A stretch of DNA of 64,000 bases, from NCBI GenBank assembly GCA_002104905.1, contig MCFE01000227.1:58436-122435 (forward strand), read 5' to 3'. This document shows positions 11,178-23,034 of the stretch, one piece after another (the first letter of the stretch is position 1; every line of letters begins with the position of its first letter). The notes under the pieces are model-generated. The model saw only the letters and a program-made list of their open reading frames with translations, was not told where the DNA came from and ran no database searches. The stretch is from Basidiobolus meristosporus CBS 931.73. Its lineage: Eukaryota > Basidiobolomycota > Basidiobolomycetes > Basidiobolales > Basidiobolaceae. The position numbers and the translations under genes are program-made.

Positions 11178-11977
11178 ATGACCAATACACCACTCCCAGA
11201 GTTAATAGCCACTTTTAAAGGTGCCATTCCAGTAAAATTCTCAGGAGAGAATGTTACTGAGTTTCTAGAAGAGTTTAACAATATAGCTGCAGCATTTGAG
11301 CATCACACAAGAACAAAATCCAGTTGTTTCCCTTTCTCTGTGAAGTTGAAATATCAAGATTCTTACAAAGTTTGGACCCATTTAAGATATCTGTGAGCGC
11401 TGACTATAACTGGGACACTGCTCAACAAGCTATTTTAGCTGAGTACCAAAAGAAAGCACAGTTTGTTACACTAAATGAGCTAGACATGCCTTACAAGAAG
11501 ACCCAACCCTTGCAGAAGTACATTCAAAAGTTTGAGTCAAAAGCAAGGCATGTTGAAGCAGCTATTGGAATTCCCAGATTTCATCAAAGAAACTATTTTC
11601 TGATGAATTTACCTCCTGAGATACGTAATGCCATTAGCCACAAAGTTTGGGCTACAAGCTCCCACAACAATGTTAAATAAATGGTGTTAAACTATCAATC
11701 AGGGAGACAAGTCATGGATTCCATTAATATTCAATTGAAGATTTCCACTCCAGCTAAACAAATTCTTCATTGTACAAATAACCCACAAAGTGACCAGGTT
11801 AATGAATTAAATAATGCATTAGGAAAACTGACGCTTAAGTTGGACTCTCAAAGTATACCATCATCAAGCATCAATAAGGCAAGACCAGAAAATCCCAAAA
11901 CAACCAGTAATTATCCACAGCAAACCAAATATTGTGTGTATTGTGAATCTGCTGAGCATAGCCGTTATGGTTGTTAA
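11178..11977 (+). pseudogene. gypsy gag with CCHC zinc knuckle, degenerate
   Basis: ATG at 11178 starts M-T-N-T-P-L-P-E-L. The capsid region needs a frame change near 11330-11390 to continue (D-P-F-K-I-S-V-S-A-D-Y) and meets a TAA at 11678-11680. The C-terminal part ends in a retroviral-type zinc knuckle C-V-Y-C-E-S-A-E-H-S-R-Y-G-C (C-x2-C-x4-H-x4-C, ending about 11974), which binds the element's RNA in nucleocapsid. Stops and a frameshift mean it cannot be made as one protein. Confidence 0.8.
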
Positions 11978-12616
11978 ATATTGAATATTGATATTGATGG
12001 TCATAAGATTATAATTGATCATTATGGGAAGATCTGTGATATTGCTGGAAACCCCTTGCCTATCAACAGAGGTTATGGTGGAATGTGGTCCTATATACTT
12101 GCTCAAGAAGAATCAAGTAAAAGTACCAAGACATCAAATTGCATACAAATCCAAAAGACTGCAGAAATTCCAAGCAATGAACGTTACGTACTCACAATAT
12201 CAGATCCATCAGGACAGGTCCAAGAATATCTAATGGAAAAAGAGGAAGTTGAAGAGTTTAATTGCCTTATTGATAAGACAAAGTATGTTTCTACAGAAAA
12301 CAATCCTAAAAAAGTGTGTACCAACAAAAGAAATCAGCCAATTGTTGAAATACCAGTACAGCCAGAAACATCAAAAATCCAAAAAGAACACTTGCAATCT
12401 CATTCTAAGTATGACACTACTGCAATTACATAGAAAGTTATCGACAAATTCTGGAAATCTCCATTTCCACAACTTACAAATCAAGAAATGTTCACTGCCA
12501 TCAACAATCTCAGTCAACTACTACCAGAAGTGGTTAAGCCTATGAGCAAAGATATCCTGAAGAATTATCAAGAACAGTCATCAACAACAATGTCAAGTGA
12601 ACAACTATGATTTGAA

Positions 12617-12994
12617 GTGGAAAAAGCCTTTTACTCTATTACAACAGGAAGCTATGCTGCTACAACCAACAATGTTGAAGTGGAATGTGTTTTTGATTCT
12701 GGTTCAGAAATCAATGCTATCACCGCTATGACTTTTGAAAAAATCAAATTGCCATTGACAGAAGTTGACTGGAATATGAGAACTGCTACAGGTGCAACAG
12801 AGAAGATGCTTGGACTTTGTCACTCTGTACCAAGTGAAATTGGAGGAGTCAGGGTTACTTCTCCCTTTTTCATTGTTGCCAATGGACCCACTTTTGAGGT
12901 ATTGTTGGGACAACCATATGAGAGAAAATCTCTTCTACAAGCTGATAATAGACCTAATGGCAGCTTATGGCTGACAATCACATCTGACAATTGA
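12617..12994 (+). pseudogene. gypsy aspartic protease domain
   Basis: This contains the retropepsin active-site signature F-D-S-G-S-E-I-N-A-I (about 12691-12720) and the downstream V-L-L-G-Q-P-Y flap/hydrophobic segment (about 12900). It would process the Gag-Pol polyprotein. It is open for 125 codons but cut off from gag and RT by stop codons. The linker 11981-12600 between gag and protease is a low-complexity, Lys/Ser-rich frame without a recognised domain. Confidence 0.82.
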
Positions 12995-13057
12995 AAAAGA
13001 AGGGCACCCTTTTGTGCAGCAGAAGAGAATAATCCAAGAAATGCAGACTCCATTCCA

Positions 13058-14760
13058 GTGCAAAACATACAGGTTCATAAGGATATTTTGTTTTATGATC
13101 AACACTTCATTCCATCAACAACAAGTAAGACAAATACCAAGTATAAGCCAGTTGCATTGAAAGCAAAGCCAATGTCTACTGGAATATCACCATCTGCCCA
13201 CAACAATCCTCAAATGGAGCCTTTGCACAAATATGACAAAATCAGACTCACAGAAGAGAAGCTCAAGGAGTTGGCTATTGGGACTACTCTTTCCACTGAG
13301 GAGAAAAGTCTCTTTTTGACTATGCTACAATGCTATGACAATGTCTTTGCATTTAATGATGCACAAAGAGGATGTCTATCCACAGAGCTATTTCCACTGG
13401 TTAGGATCCATACCATTGAACATACACCATGGGCACTGAGATCATATCCTATTCCCTCAAAGTTACTGAACAAAGTAATTGAAATGCTACAATCAAGATT
13501 TCAAAGTGGAGTCATTGAATATAGAAATGGACCTTATTGCAATCCCTGGTTTACACCATTGAAGAAAAATGGAAGTCTACGGTTAATTCAAGATGTACAG
13601 CATTTGAATAAGGTCACCATCAAAGATGCTATGCAACCACCCATACAACATGAGTATATTGAGTCATTTACTGGATATCCTCTGATTACAACATTGGATC
13701 TTTATTCAGCATATGACCAAATACTTCTGGATCCTACCTCAAGAGACTTCACCGCAATGGATACACCAATAGGACTCATAAGGATGACAAGAACTGCTCA
13801 AGGATGGACAAACTCTGTCCAATATTATCAATGTGCAATGATTTGAGTTTTGGATGACTGTTTCCCTGAAATATGCTGACCATTTCTTGATGACATTGCA
13901 TTTAAGAATAAGTCCAGAGAAAACAATACATTGCATGTCTTACCTCAAGTAGGATAATATGTTTATGATCACATATGCACTGTTGAGAGGGTCATGAAGA
14001 AACTTCAAGCTTCTGGTCTGACTGTATCAGGAGCCAAATGCAAGTTTGGCTATGACAATGCAATCATTCTAGGTGAACTTGTTATTAAAAAAGGGAGATT
14101 GCCTGATCCTGCAAAACTTTTATTGGCACTAAATTGGAAGCCACCCAGGAATATTCATCAAGTCAGGCAGCTATTAGGACTTACTGGTCTATTCAGAATC
14201 TGGATCAAGAACTATGCTCAAATTGCTAAGCCACTGACTCAGTTATTACAGAAAAACCAGAAATTTGAATGGCATGAAGAACAGGCAAATGCTATGTCAA
14301 CATTGCTTGAGTCAATATCAAAGCCACCTGTCTTAGCAGCTATAGACTACAGTGTTATTGACTTACAACCAATCATTGTATCAGTTGATAGCTCTGGAAT
14401 TGGAGTTGGTGGAATCATGATTCAAGCTTCAAAAGATCATCATTGACAACCTTGCAAATATCTTAGTAGACTATTCATAGGGAATGAGCTTAACTATCCA
14501 TCTATCAAGAAAGAAGCACTGGGAGTACTCTATGTACTCAAAAAGCTAAAGCCATACTTATTAGGAGTACACTTCACACTGGAGGTTGATGCCAAGCCAT
14601 TATTAGAAATGTTGAATAAGTTGGAGCTTTTGCCTGATTCTATTCTAGCATGGTGGATATCATACATCCAGATCTTTGACTTTACGCTGCAACACATACC
14701 AGGAGCCAATCACAAAGGACATGATGCCTTATCTAGAAAGCAACCAAATTCACTGTACTC
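13058..14760 (+). pseudogene. gypsy reverse transcriptase and RNase H, degenerate
   Basis: The RT fingers and palm are readable: L-R-S-Y-P-I-P, G-S-L-R-L-I-Q-D-V-Q-H-L-N (about 13573-13610), then T-T-L-D-L-Y-S-A-Y-D-Q, a stop at 13844, and F-L-D-D-I-A-F-K (catalytic x-x-D-D, about 13887). The thumb and connection (13994-14446) lead to RNase H with V-S-V-D-S-S-G-I-G-V-G-G (about 14379) and E-A-L-G-V-L-Y (about 14516). The usual tail H-I-P-G-A-N-H-K-G-H-D-A-L-S-R is at about 14692-14740. Three or more stops break the frame. Confidence 0.85.
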
Positions 14761-14979
14761 AACTGATGATGGTGAGATTGATGAGTTTCTTGAAAACACT
14801 AGTCTTGGATTCTCATTCAGACATATGATACAAAGCAATTATCATCAAATCAAGGAATTTCTTACATCACTCAAAGTTCCTGCTGATATTCCCACAAATC
14901 AATGCTCAAATTTTAAAAGGACAGCTCTGAAGTTTATACTGCATGATGGCACACTTTTCAGAAAAAGCAAACATGGAGT

Positions 14980-16114
14980 TCCTTGACGGTATATACATAA
15001 CAAGCATGATCAAGAGAAGATCATTCAAGAATTGCATGAATCTGAATCAGGAGGTCATAAGGGAATTATATCAACATATGCAAAAATCTCCTTATGGTAT
15101 TTTTGGCCAATGCTGTACACCAACACAAAAGAATATGTGAAATCATGTATTCCATGTCAAAGAAGAGACAACCAAAAGATGCATCAACCACTTCACAGTA
15201 TATACACATCTTATGCTTGGCAAATTGCACATGTAGATATTTTACATTTACCAAGTGCAACAGCTGGGTATAAGTATGTGGTGGACTGTTGTGATAACTT
15301 TACTGGCTGGATAGAGTCTAGAATGCTGAAGCAAGCCAATGCAAAAGCAGTAGCAAGATTTCTCAAAGAAGATGTATGTCTCAGACATGGTTCAGTTAGC
15401 ACCCTTATTGCAGACAATGGAGAATGTGGATCTTATGAAATACAAGCACTAGCAACAAAGCATGGAACCAAGCTTATACATACTACACCATATCACCCAC
15501 AAGTAAATTCACCAGTTGAATGTGGACATTCTGCTTTTGCAAACACATTAGCAAAGCTTAGCTATGAAGAACCCAACAAGTGGGCAAATAACTTTCATGC
15601 AGCAATTTGGGCTGATAGAGTTACGGTTAAAAGAAGTACAGGGTATACACCATTTTTTTTAATATATGGACATGAAGCTGTTTTGCCAATAGACATATCT
15701 TTTGAGAATTGGCTTACCCTCCCATGGAAACCAACCATGACAGCATCAGAGCTATTGCTAGCAAGAGTACAACAGATTCCACAAGCACACACTCTGCAAC
15801 AGAATGCAATAGAAAACCTGAAGAAATCCAGAATGGTTGGCAAGGAGTACTTTGATGCTCAAAAATGCCTAAGAAAAACATTGTTAGAAGTAGGTGAGTT
15901 GATACTACTTCACAACACAAAAAGCCAAAGAAACAAGGCATCCAAGCTGGATATGCAATGGCAAGGTCCCTACAAGATCATACATGCAAACAAGAATGGA
16001 TCTTACAAACTAGCAGAACTTGACGGTACACCACTTGCACTGACACAACCTGGTAACAGATTGAAGAAGTTCCATATCAGAAGTAATAATGAGGGCATTA
16101 TTTCTCAAAGTTAG
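14980..16114 (+). CDS. gypsy integrase (long open frame)
   Basis: A continuous frame of about 360 codons holds the complete integrase. The N-terminal HHCC zinc site is visible (H-E-S-E-S-G-G-H, then C-I-P-C). The DDE core follows: D in H-V-D-I-L-H-L (about 15230), D in L-I-A-D-N-G (about 15410), E in N-S-P-V-E-C-G-H (about 15510). A basic C-terminal domain (W-Q-G-P-Y-K-I) comes last. It inserts the element's cDNA. This is the best preserved gene of the element, but it has no intact upstream polyprotein, so expression is unlikely. No chromodomain was recognised. Confidence 0.85.
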
Positions 16115-16124
16115 GGGAGACTTG

Positions 16125-17206
16125 TGGTAGAGGAAAGTATTCCATTACTACAATATCTCTAAACCAATATTGCACTCATATCTTTATTTTGCTTTTTGCT
16201 ATTGTAACACACAAGTGAAAGATCAAGAATTTCCAACTTTGAAGGGCAAATGCTCCAGACCCTGACAAGCAATCCACCCAGGAATATTATGTCATACAGA
16301 ACACATAGTAGCCAACACATGTTTAAAATTACAGCTCATTTGAAGCAGTACTTAAGGAGTTATGACCAAAAGAGTTCAATTATTATATATACTATGCCTT
16401 ATTGCTAGGATTACTAGGGTGACTTTGATCGCATGTAACTTTTGAACCAGCCAATCAAATCACGTGAAATTTTACAGGTGCTGCGCCTATGTCTGATCTG
16501 CGCCACTGCAAAATTTTAGCTTTGTATCACGTGTATTGTTTGCACAATTGCCCAAAAACTTTGATCCTTCAAAATTTTCATATATATGACTCCCCCAGCT
16601 GAAAAATAAAGAGAGAGCCTCTCTTTCCAGAATCTCCACACTACAATTACAAGTCTAAAGGTTATAAGACTTCCCCTGCATCACTTGCACTGTTGAGTAT
16701 TCTGACTTTGATCAGTACTACATCAGTAAAGAGACTGCAAAGCTCACAAGAATCCAATATAAGTTCTACAAGAAACTACCATTTTTCTGTAGGAAAAGTC
16801 CCCTCTAAGAAACCACTTTACTCTAAAGACACCCCTTTAGGTCTAAAGACCCCTTTAGAGACTTCTACAACACACCCCTTTAGGTTAAAGGGGAGCTCAG
16901 AATTTCTGTATTAGGAAATATTTTCTCAGAAAGGAAAGTGACTTCCAAATAAGGAAAAGTTACTATAAAAGTAAATAAGCTGATTAGTTGACAGAAGGCC
17001 AGAACACTGCTGTAGAAGCAATAAACACTGCCTACAGTACATTTCAAGCCTAAGATTGAGAAAATTAGTGAAAGTTATATCTTCTATTGGTAAATCAAAC
17101 TCCCAATAAAATATTTCAGTATTAGCATACTGGAAGTTGTTGTATATTGTTGATTAGCCTCTACATTGTAGAACAAGCCCCAAACTAATCATAATACCAC
17201 ACAACA
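16125..17206 (+). repeat. 3' LTR of the gypsy element (full length)
   Basis: Starts TGTGGT after the purine tract and, judged by the CTTC target duplication, ends ACAACA at 17206, giving 1082 bp. The first 838 bp match the 5' LTR closely. The last 244 bp have no counterpart in the 5' copy. Confidence 0.78.
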
Positions 17207-17353
17207 CTTCCTTAATCTATTCTACATGTTTGTAAAGTCAAGACCATGTTAAAGTATAAATACTACTTTTACATTCAATAAATCAGTAAATGAGAACCAC
17301 ATAATCTACTTGTCCTCCCAATCACTTCCAATATCTCCAAGACTCTTACAGCA
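17207..17353 (+). repeat. 3' LTR of copia element 1, right piece
   Basis: Resumes the copia LTR exactly where 10282 left off, repeating CTTC, and runs to the terminal ...ctcttacagca. It contains the AATAAA-like R region of the LTR. Confidence 0.88.
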
Positions 17354-18720
17354 AAAGCGCATATTGTTATTGGCATTGGAGATACCCAGCAATCAGCAAG
17401 ATAGCAGGTCTTTCTGGGCACAAGGGACAGTATTGCTGCCAACTGTGTGAGATCCAGGGGATTCACTCCATAACTCACACACATTGGTATTACCCCAACA
17501 CCGCCACTAAGAACATCATCTTCCCACAGATAGAACCTGCAGAAGTCAGCATGCAATTGCAGCAAAGTTGGCAAGCTATAAGCCATTGGCCAGAATATGG
17601 AATCAACTAGAAACCAGATATAGTTAAGGTAGAGAGTATCTGTTGGAGCAAAAACTTTCCACGGGGAGCAATGCATTTGCTTTTTGACAATATCCCTACA
17701 CTGACAACCAGGTTGTACACAGGGCATTTCAAGCTAAATGGGCCCTTCAACTTACTGGGGAAATTTGAAAGAACTGGCATGATAATAAAGAGTATCCACT
17801 ACCCTAAGTACCCCTCACAGGCTTCAATCCATTTTCATATGCATATGCAACAATACAGATGCAAAGACTGGATGAGTTGGATATGTATCTATTGAAGTGA
17901 AATTCTGAGGCCATTCCTACCAGGAGTAGATTGAAAGCATTGGAGGTCATATGCAGACATTATAGGGATATTTACACAGAAGCAGATCACCAATGCCAAC
18001 TTGACACATCTACAGCTGTTGTGCAAGTAGTTTGTAGCGGGATTTGAGCAACTATACTACAAACATAAAGCTGAACACATAGATCTTGGTGGCTACTGTA
18101 TTCATTCTCTGCTCCATCTTGCTCTGAGTGTGGAGAATATTGGGCTTTGCCTCACCTTTTGGGAGTTGCTATGGAGTGGATGAGCAGGTGGATAGGGAGA
18201 CAAGTCAAGTTGCAGGTACTGCCATATCTTAATCTCATCAAGAATACTACCTTCAAGTCTGTCATGGATGCAATCAGTTGGCACATGGAGGACAGCCAGG
18301 AAGAGTTGGACAATACTGAGGACAGACATGCACAAGAAGACACCTATACCTTTGGAATTGAGAAGCTAAGCAGTCCCAATATGGGGATAATCAGTTAAGT
18401 AATGCAAAGTTGGGTTGGGTACAACAAGCAACTAATTTTTAATAGGAAAAATCTACCAAGGTATGCCAGGTTTCTCATGGTCACAGCCAACTTCTACACC
18501 ATTCAATACAGAATTCACACAAACAAGAGCCAGAGCACACCTATATGGGGGACTAGAATCCAGCAGGGAGAAGGATTATATTGGCTATATATCAAAAGGT
18601 TCTTTACAGATATTTAGGAGGTATTCATGGCAGAAGTGGCAGCAACCAAGCATATGTTTGCAAGATGTATATGTTACCAGCAGTACAAGGTGTATGGCAA
18701 CTTTGTAAGTTTCACACTAA
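17354..18720 (+). pseudogene. Tnp2-like DNA transposase, second part
   Basis: This continues the gene cut at 5573. The first codons read A-H-I-V-I-G-I-G-D-T. They are followed by the zinc-binding segment G-L-S-G-H-K-G-x-Y-C-C-x-L-C-E-I-Q-G (about 17402-17450) and Y-Y-P, typical of Tnp2-type transposases. M-H-L-L-F-D-N (about 17671-17694) corresponds to the catalytic-core D-x-M-H-L-x-x-x-N block. M-x-x-W-I-G-R-Q-V-K with L-P-Y-L-N-L-I-K-N (about 18170-18245) resembles the C-terminal part. The frame is interrupted by many stops. It would have catalysed cut-and-paste transposition of the host DNA transposon. Confidence 0.65.
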
Positions 18721-19326
18721 ATGGCTGTAAAGCTCAGGTAATAGAAGTATATCAATTACAATAGGTGTGCAAGTTTGTAGAGGTTAGTAAGCAGGAGGCC
18801 ATAGTATTTTTTGATTCAAACTATAGGTGGAATACCCAAGGTAGTAGTGGGTAGGCAGATAAAAAGGGGTGATTCTACAGTGGAATATATGAATTGCACA
18901 AGGGGAGGTTGAAAAAGGAAATAACATTTGGTAAATTGGTGTGGTGGCATTGTACAGAACTAGTGGTAGGCTGCAATACTGCCATGATAATGCCATTGGA
19001 GACTTGCAAAGAGACTGGCAAAACACTGTCAAGTTTTTTGTCATATAAGGCAATGGGATGTACTGGCTGTTTAGATCCATTCAAAATGGCTATAGAGTGC
19101 ATTAAGACTGCTACAATGCCATGCAATTATTGCTACAGCACCAATCAAACCTCATCAAGTTTTTGAAATTTATTGGGCAGTAAAATTAGCTAAATGCCAT
19201 TGTGATCCCTTCAAAATATCATTAAGGTGGTGACTAGTTCCAAGCTGCTGGTATTATGTTGATGTCCAAATGGGATCCTGACAGCTGATCAGGATTGGAT
19301 TCACCTGCAGGGCCAAGTTATTTTTC
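18721..19326. other. Unassigned decayed sequence
   Basis: No supported gene. The + frame at 18894-19166 is open for 90 codons and cysteine-rich but matches nothing I recognise. It may be the 3' part of the Tnp2-type transposon. Confidence 0.4.
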
Positions 19327-22300
19327 ATAGGAAGAATTGCCCTGCTATTGGATGAGATGGAATATGTGGGTGTACCAACTGCTGATGAGGATATGATAGT
19401 AATCATTCTGAATAACCTGACAGACAAGTTTCAGGGCCTTGTATCAGCCCTAGAGTCCAGAACTGAAGATTTGACCTTAAATTATGTATATGGAAGGCTC
19501 CTGGATGAAGAAGTAACAAAATCAAGAGCCAATAAGAGGGAAGAAGAAAATGCTTCAATAATCAATGCTAACCAACAAATGATATACCTAAGACCATTTA
19601 AAGGCAGTCTAACCTGCTGTGCAACTACTGAAAAAGGAAAGCACACACATCAGACTGGTACTTCAAAAAGAGAGATAGTCAGCAGAAGTAGCCTAAGCAT
19701 AGGTATACTGCAACAACCAAAGATAGACTATTCATATCTACACTAAATATGACCACAAGCAAGGATTCTCAGACATGGTATATACACTTTGGAACAACTC
19801 AATACTTTACAACCAAAAGATTTTTGTACCCAATATTAAGAAGTTCCAATTAAGAAGACTTTTATAGGTGACAATAGAACACATGATGCAGTGGGACAAG
19901 GAAATATCCAAGTAAACCTTAGGAGCAGTGAAGGAAGCCATACTCTTACCTTCAAAGAACTACTCTATGTACCAGAAATAGCCAAGAACCTACTATCTGT
20001 AAGCAAGGCCTTGGCAGAAGGACTCTGTTTCCACTTTGACAATTCTGGATGCAGGATCACTAATCTAAATGCGGCTCTTATCTCTTCAGGTAGCAGAGAT
20101 CCAAATCTGTATAAGCTGACTCATTTCCATCATATGTAGAAGTCAATATAAGTAACTCAAATGAAGAAACACCAATGCTTTGGCACAGGAGATTTGGACA
20201 CATCAATTTTGATCATTTATACAAAATGATCAAATATAAGCCAATTTCTAGAGTAAAGTTTGTTCCCTAGCTGATTTGGAGCACTATGCAGCTTGTATAT
20301 ATGGGAAACATGCCAGACAACCATTCAAGAGCTCCAGTTCAATTAAGACTAGGAAACAACTTAATCTAACTCACTTAGATCTGTGTGGACTTGTGCAAAT
20401 TTATCCCTAAGTAGGATGAAGTGTTTAATCACTGTTATTGATGATTATACAAGATACATGTGGGTCTATGTCATGGAGAGTAAGAAAGAAGCTCTGTCAA
20501 AGATTAGGGTGCTTAAAGTTGTGGCAGAGAGAGAAACTGGTGAAAAATCAAGAAAATACTCTCTGACAATGGTGGAGAATATACCTCAGAACTCTTCATC
20601 CCCTTCTGCAAAACTCATGTGATAAGGCAAGAGACTACTGTGCCACACTCCCCACAGCAAAATGGAGTAGCAGGACATGCAAGCAGATCAAAAGTTGATA
20701 AGGCAAGATCCTGAGTCCATGCTCTGAAGTTATTGTATGATTTTGGGAGGAATCAGATGCCACAGCTGTAAACCTGAAAAATAGGGGTTATAGCAGAATA
20801 CTTTATGATTCTGCTCCATTTGAAATATGGTATGGATACAGATCAAGTGCAGAATATTTAAGAATACTCAGATGCATAGGTCATGCCAACATACTTCCCA
20901 GAAATCAGTCAAGTTATGAGCCAAAATGTGTAAAAAAAATATTTTTGGCCTACTGCAAAGACATTAAAGCATACAGAGTTTAAAATATTGAGGAAAAGAA
21001 GCTAATCAAGCTCAGGGATTTTTTATTTGATGAAAATTCATGATGTTGATAGAAAATGACATCAAATGATGACAAAAATCTGATCTTAAGTCCACTAGTT
21101 GTTAGGATTGAATCAGAGCAAAACAATGAAAGCCTTTTCACTCCAGAGGACCCTACAACCATGGTTCAGCCTGAAGCAGTGCTCAGGAATATCCCAGAAG
21201 TGATTATTCTGGTACCAAATGCCCAAAGATTCAATCAGACAAGAAATAGCCCAAGTTATTATATCAATGAGTGTATAAACTTAGCCTATGCCTATTCAGT
21301 CCATATTGATGGGCCCCAGACTGTAAAAGTGGCCCTAAATAGCCCTCAGGCAATGTTTTAGAGATCTGCAACAATTGAGGAATATTAGGCCCTAATGGAA
21401 AATTAAATTTGGGACTTAGTCATATTACCAATCAACCAAAAATCAATTGATTGCATATGGGTCCCTAAGACAAAATACAAGGCCAATAGTACAAGTGAGA
21501 GATGCAATGCAAGACTTGTGGCCAAAGGATACTCTCCAACAAAAGGACTTGATAATACTGAGACCTTTGCACCAGTAGCTAAGTTTAATTCCATCAGATT
21601 AATATTGACTATTGCAGCCAAATATTAGTTTTTTATACATCAAATGGATGTAAAACTGCATTTTTGAATGTACAACTTGATGAGAATGTATATATGAACC
21701 AGCATGATGGGAATGTTAACCAAGATTACCCCATTTGGTGTGCAAGCTTAAAAAGTCTCTATATGGACTCAAACAATCACTAAGAGCCTGGAATTGCAAA
21801 AAAGATTCTTATTTGGAAACTTTAAGTTTCAAATGAAGTAATGCTGAGTATAGTACATACTGTAAGCCAGATAGAGCAAGTTCAGCTCTATTAGCTCCAT
21901 ATGTGGATGATACTTGTATAGTCACCAATAACCTAGAAACATTGCAAGAGACTAAATCCAGCCTATCCCCAGAGTGAAGATGTCCAATCAAGGAGAACTC
22001 ATTAATTACCTGGGGATAAATTCTCCATAAACAGAGGTACCCAGACTATCACCCTAAGCCAATCCAGATATATTCAAGATATACTAAAGAAGTACAAAAT
22101 GGATGAATGTAAACTGGCTGCTACCCCAATGGAGACAAACCTTAACTTGGTCAAAACTCAACCAAATCAAGAGAGCTTGGTGCCATCTGAAAGCCCAGAC
22201 TTATCTTAGCAATCTATGATTGGTAGGCTGATATATAGTATGCTTGGAACACGCTCAGATATCTATCATTCAGTGGGAGTGGTCAGCCAGCATGATCAGA

Positions 22301-22942
22301 ACAATAGATCTGATCATATTGCAGCAGTTAGTGGATTCTTAGATACCTAAGCAAAACTCCTAATATCTGCTTAAGTTACACCTATAAGGATTCAGAACAG
22401 GGTTGTTTGGGGTACTCTGATGCTAATTGGGGACAAACCTAGAAGACAGATGATCCACCAAAGGATACACCTTTCTTTACTGTAACAGAGCAATTTCATA
22501 GAATTCAAGAAAGCAATCAACTGTAGTACTTTCTACCACAGAGGCAGAGTATACAGCAGCCTGTGAAGCTATAAAAGAAGCAATGTGGTTAAGGAAGCTT
22601 TTTAAAGATCTAGGCCTATGTCAAAAAATGCCTATTACTTTATTTCAAGATAATCAAGGATGTATACAATTAGGTAGAAATCTGACTTTCATGTTGGAAC
22701 TAAGCACATAAATATTGGACATCATTTCATATGTGAAGCTTTAGAGAACAACTTAGCTAACTTAGCTTACTGTCCTACAGATGAAATGATTGCAGACATA
22801 TTCACCAAACCACTAGCTATAGACAAGTTTGAATATTTTAGGTCAAAATTAGGACTAGCCAGTATGAGCACTTTACTGAGTGGAGGTGTTGTAGAAATTT
22901 GTGATTCCAGCTAAATACTAACCTAACTTAGTCAGTTATATC
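19327..22942 (+). mobile_element. Ty1/copia element 2, 5'-truncated and chimeric at its 3' end
   Basis: The element begins inside gag (about 19327; L-L-D-E-M-E-Y-V-G-V-P-T-A-D-E-D) with no 5' LTR. It passes through gag-pre-integrase (19891-20240), integrase (20280-20960), RT (21420-22020, P-Y-V-D-D at about 21897) and RNase H (to about 22870), and reaches the first 56 bases of a family A LTR at 22887. At 22942 the LTR stops and a second copy of the RNase H end begins. All frames carry many stops and indels, more than in element 1. Confidence 0.8.
19348..22870 (+). pseudogene. copia element 2 gag-pol remnant
   Basis: Readable blocks in order: gag (19348-19746), zinc-region start (19891-20139, S-E-G-S-H-T-L-T-F-K-E-L-L-Y-V-P-E-I-A-K-N), an integrase core piece with I-D-D-Y-T-R-Y-M-W-V-Y (about 20440), a linker (21056-21361), RT with G-Y-S-P-T-K-G and Y-V-D-D, and RNase H with T-E-A-E-Y-T-A-A-C-E-A (about 22535). 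Every block is separated by stops or frameshifts. The parent protein is the copia polyprotein; nothing here can be functional. Confidence 0.8.
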
Positions 22943-23034
22943 ACAGAAACTAAGCACATATATATTAGATATTGTATCATTTGTGAAGCTATGGAGAATA
23001 TCCTGGTAAACCAAGCTTACTCTGCTACAGATTA

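Larger units (their letters stand above)
10283..17206 (+). mobile_element. Ty3/gypsy element inserted in the copia 3' LTR
   Basis: The element begins TGTGGT, ends CCACACAACA, and is flanked by a 4-bp target duplication CTTC (10279-10282 and 17207-17210). The LTRs are 10283-11123 (shortened) and 16125-17206. The internal order gag, protease, RT, RNase H, integrase is that of gypsy/Metaviridae. The polypurine tract aggggagact precedes the 3' LTR. The two LTRs are very similar over their shared 840 bp, so it looks younger than its copia host, yet its genes already carry several stops. Confidence 0.88.
5574..17353 (+). mobile_element. Ty1/copia element 1, itself split by a gypsy element
   Basis: The element runs from the 5' LTR (5574-5920) through gag, integrase, RT and RNase H (5925-10065) to a 3' LTR split in two (10077-10282 and 17207-17353) by the gypsy insertion. 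The flanking 5-mers are aaaac (5569-5573) and aaagc (17354-17358), a 5-bp target-site duplication with one change. Removing the element restores the transposase reading V-K-A-H-I-V across the site. The domain order GAG, IN, RT, RH is diagnostic of copia. Without the gypsy insertion the element is about 4.85 kb. Many stops and frameshifts make it non-autonomous. Confidence 0.88.

Noticed and set aside
10854-16914. An identical 73-codon frame at 10854-11075 and 16693-16914
   Set aside because: It lies inside the two gypsy LTRs, so its identity reflects LTR duplication rather than a conserved gene.
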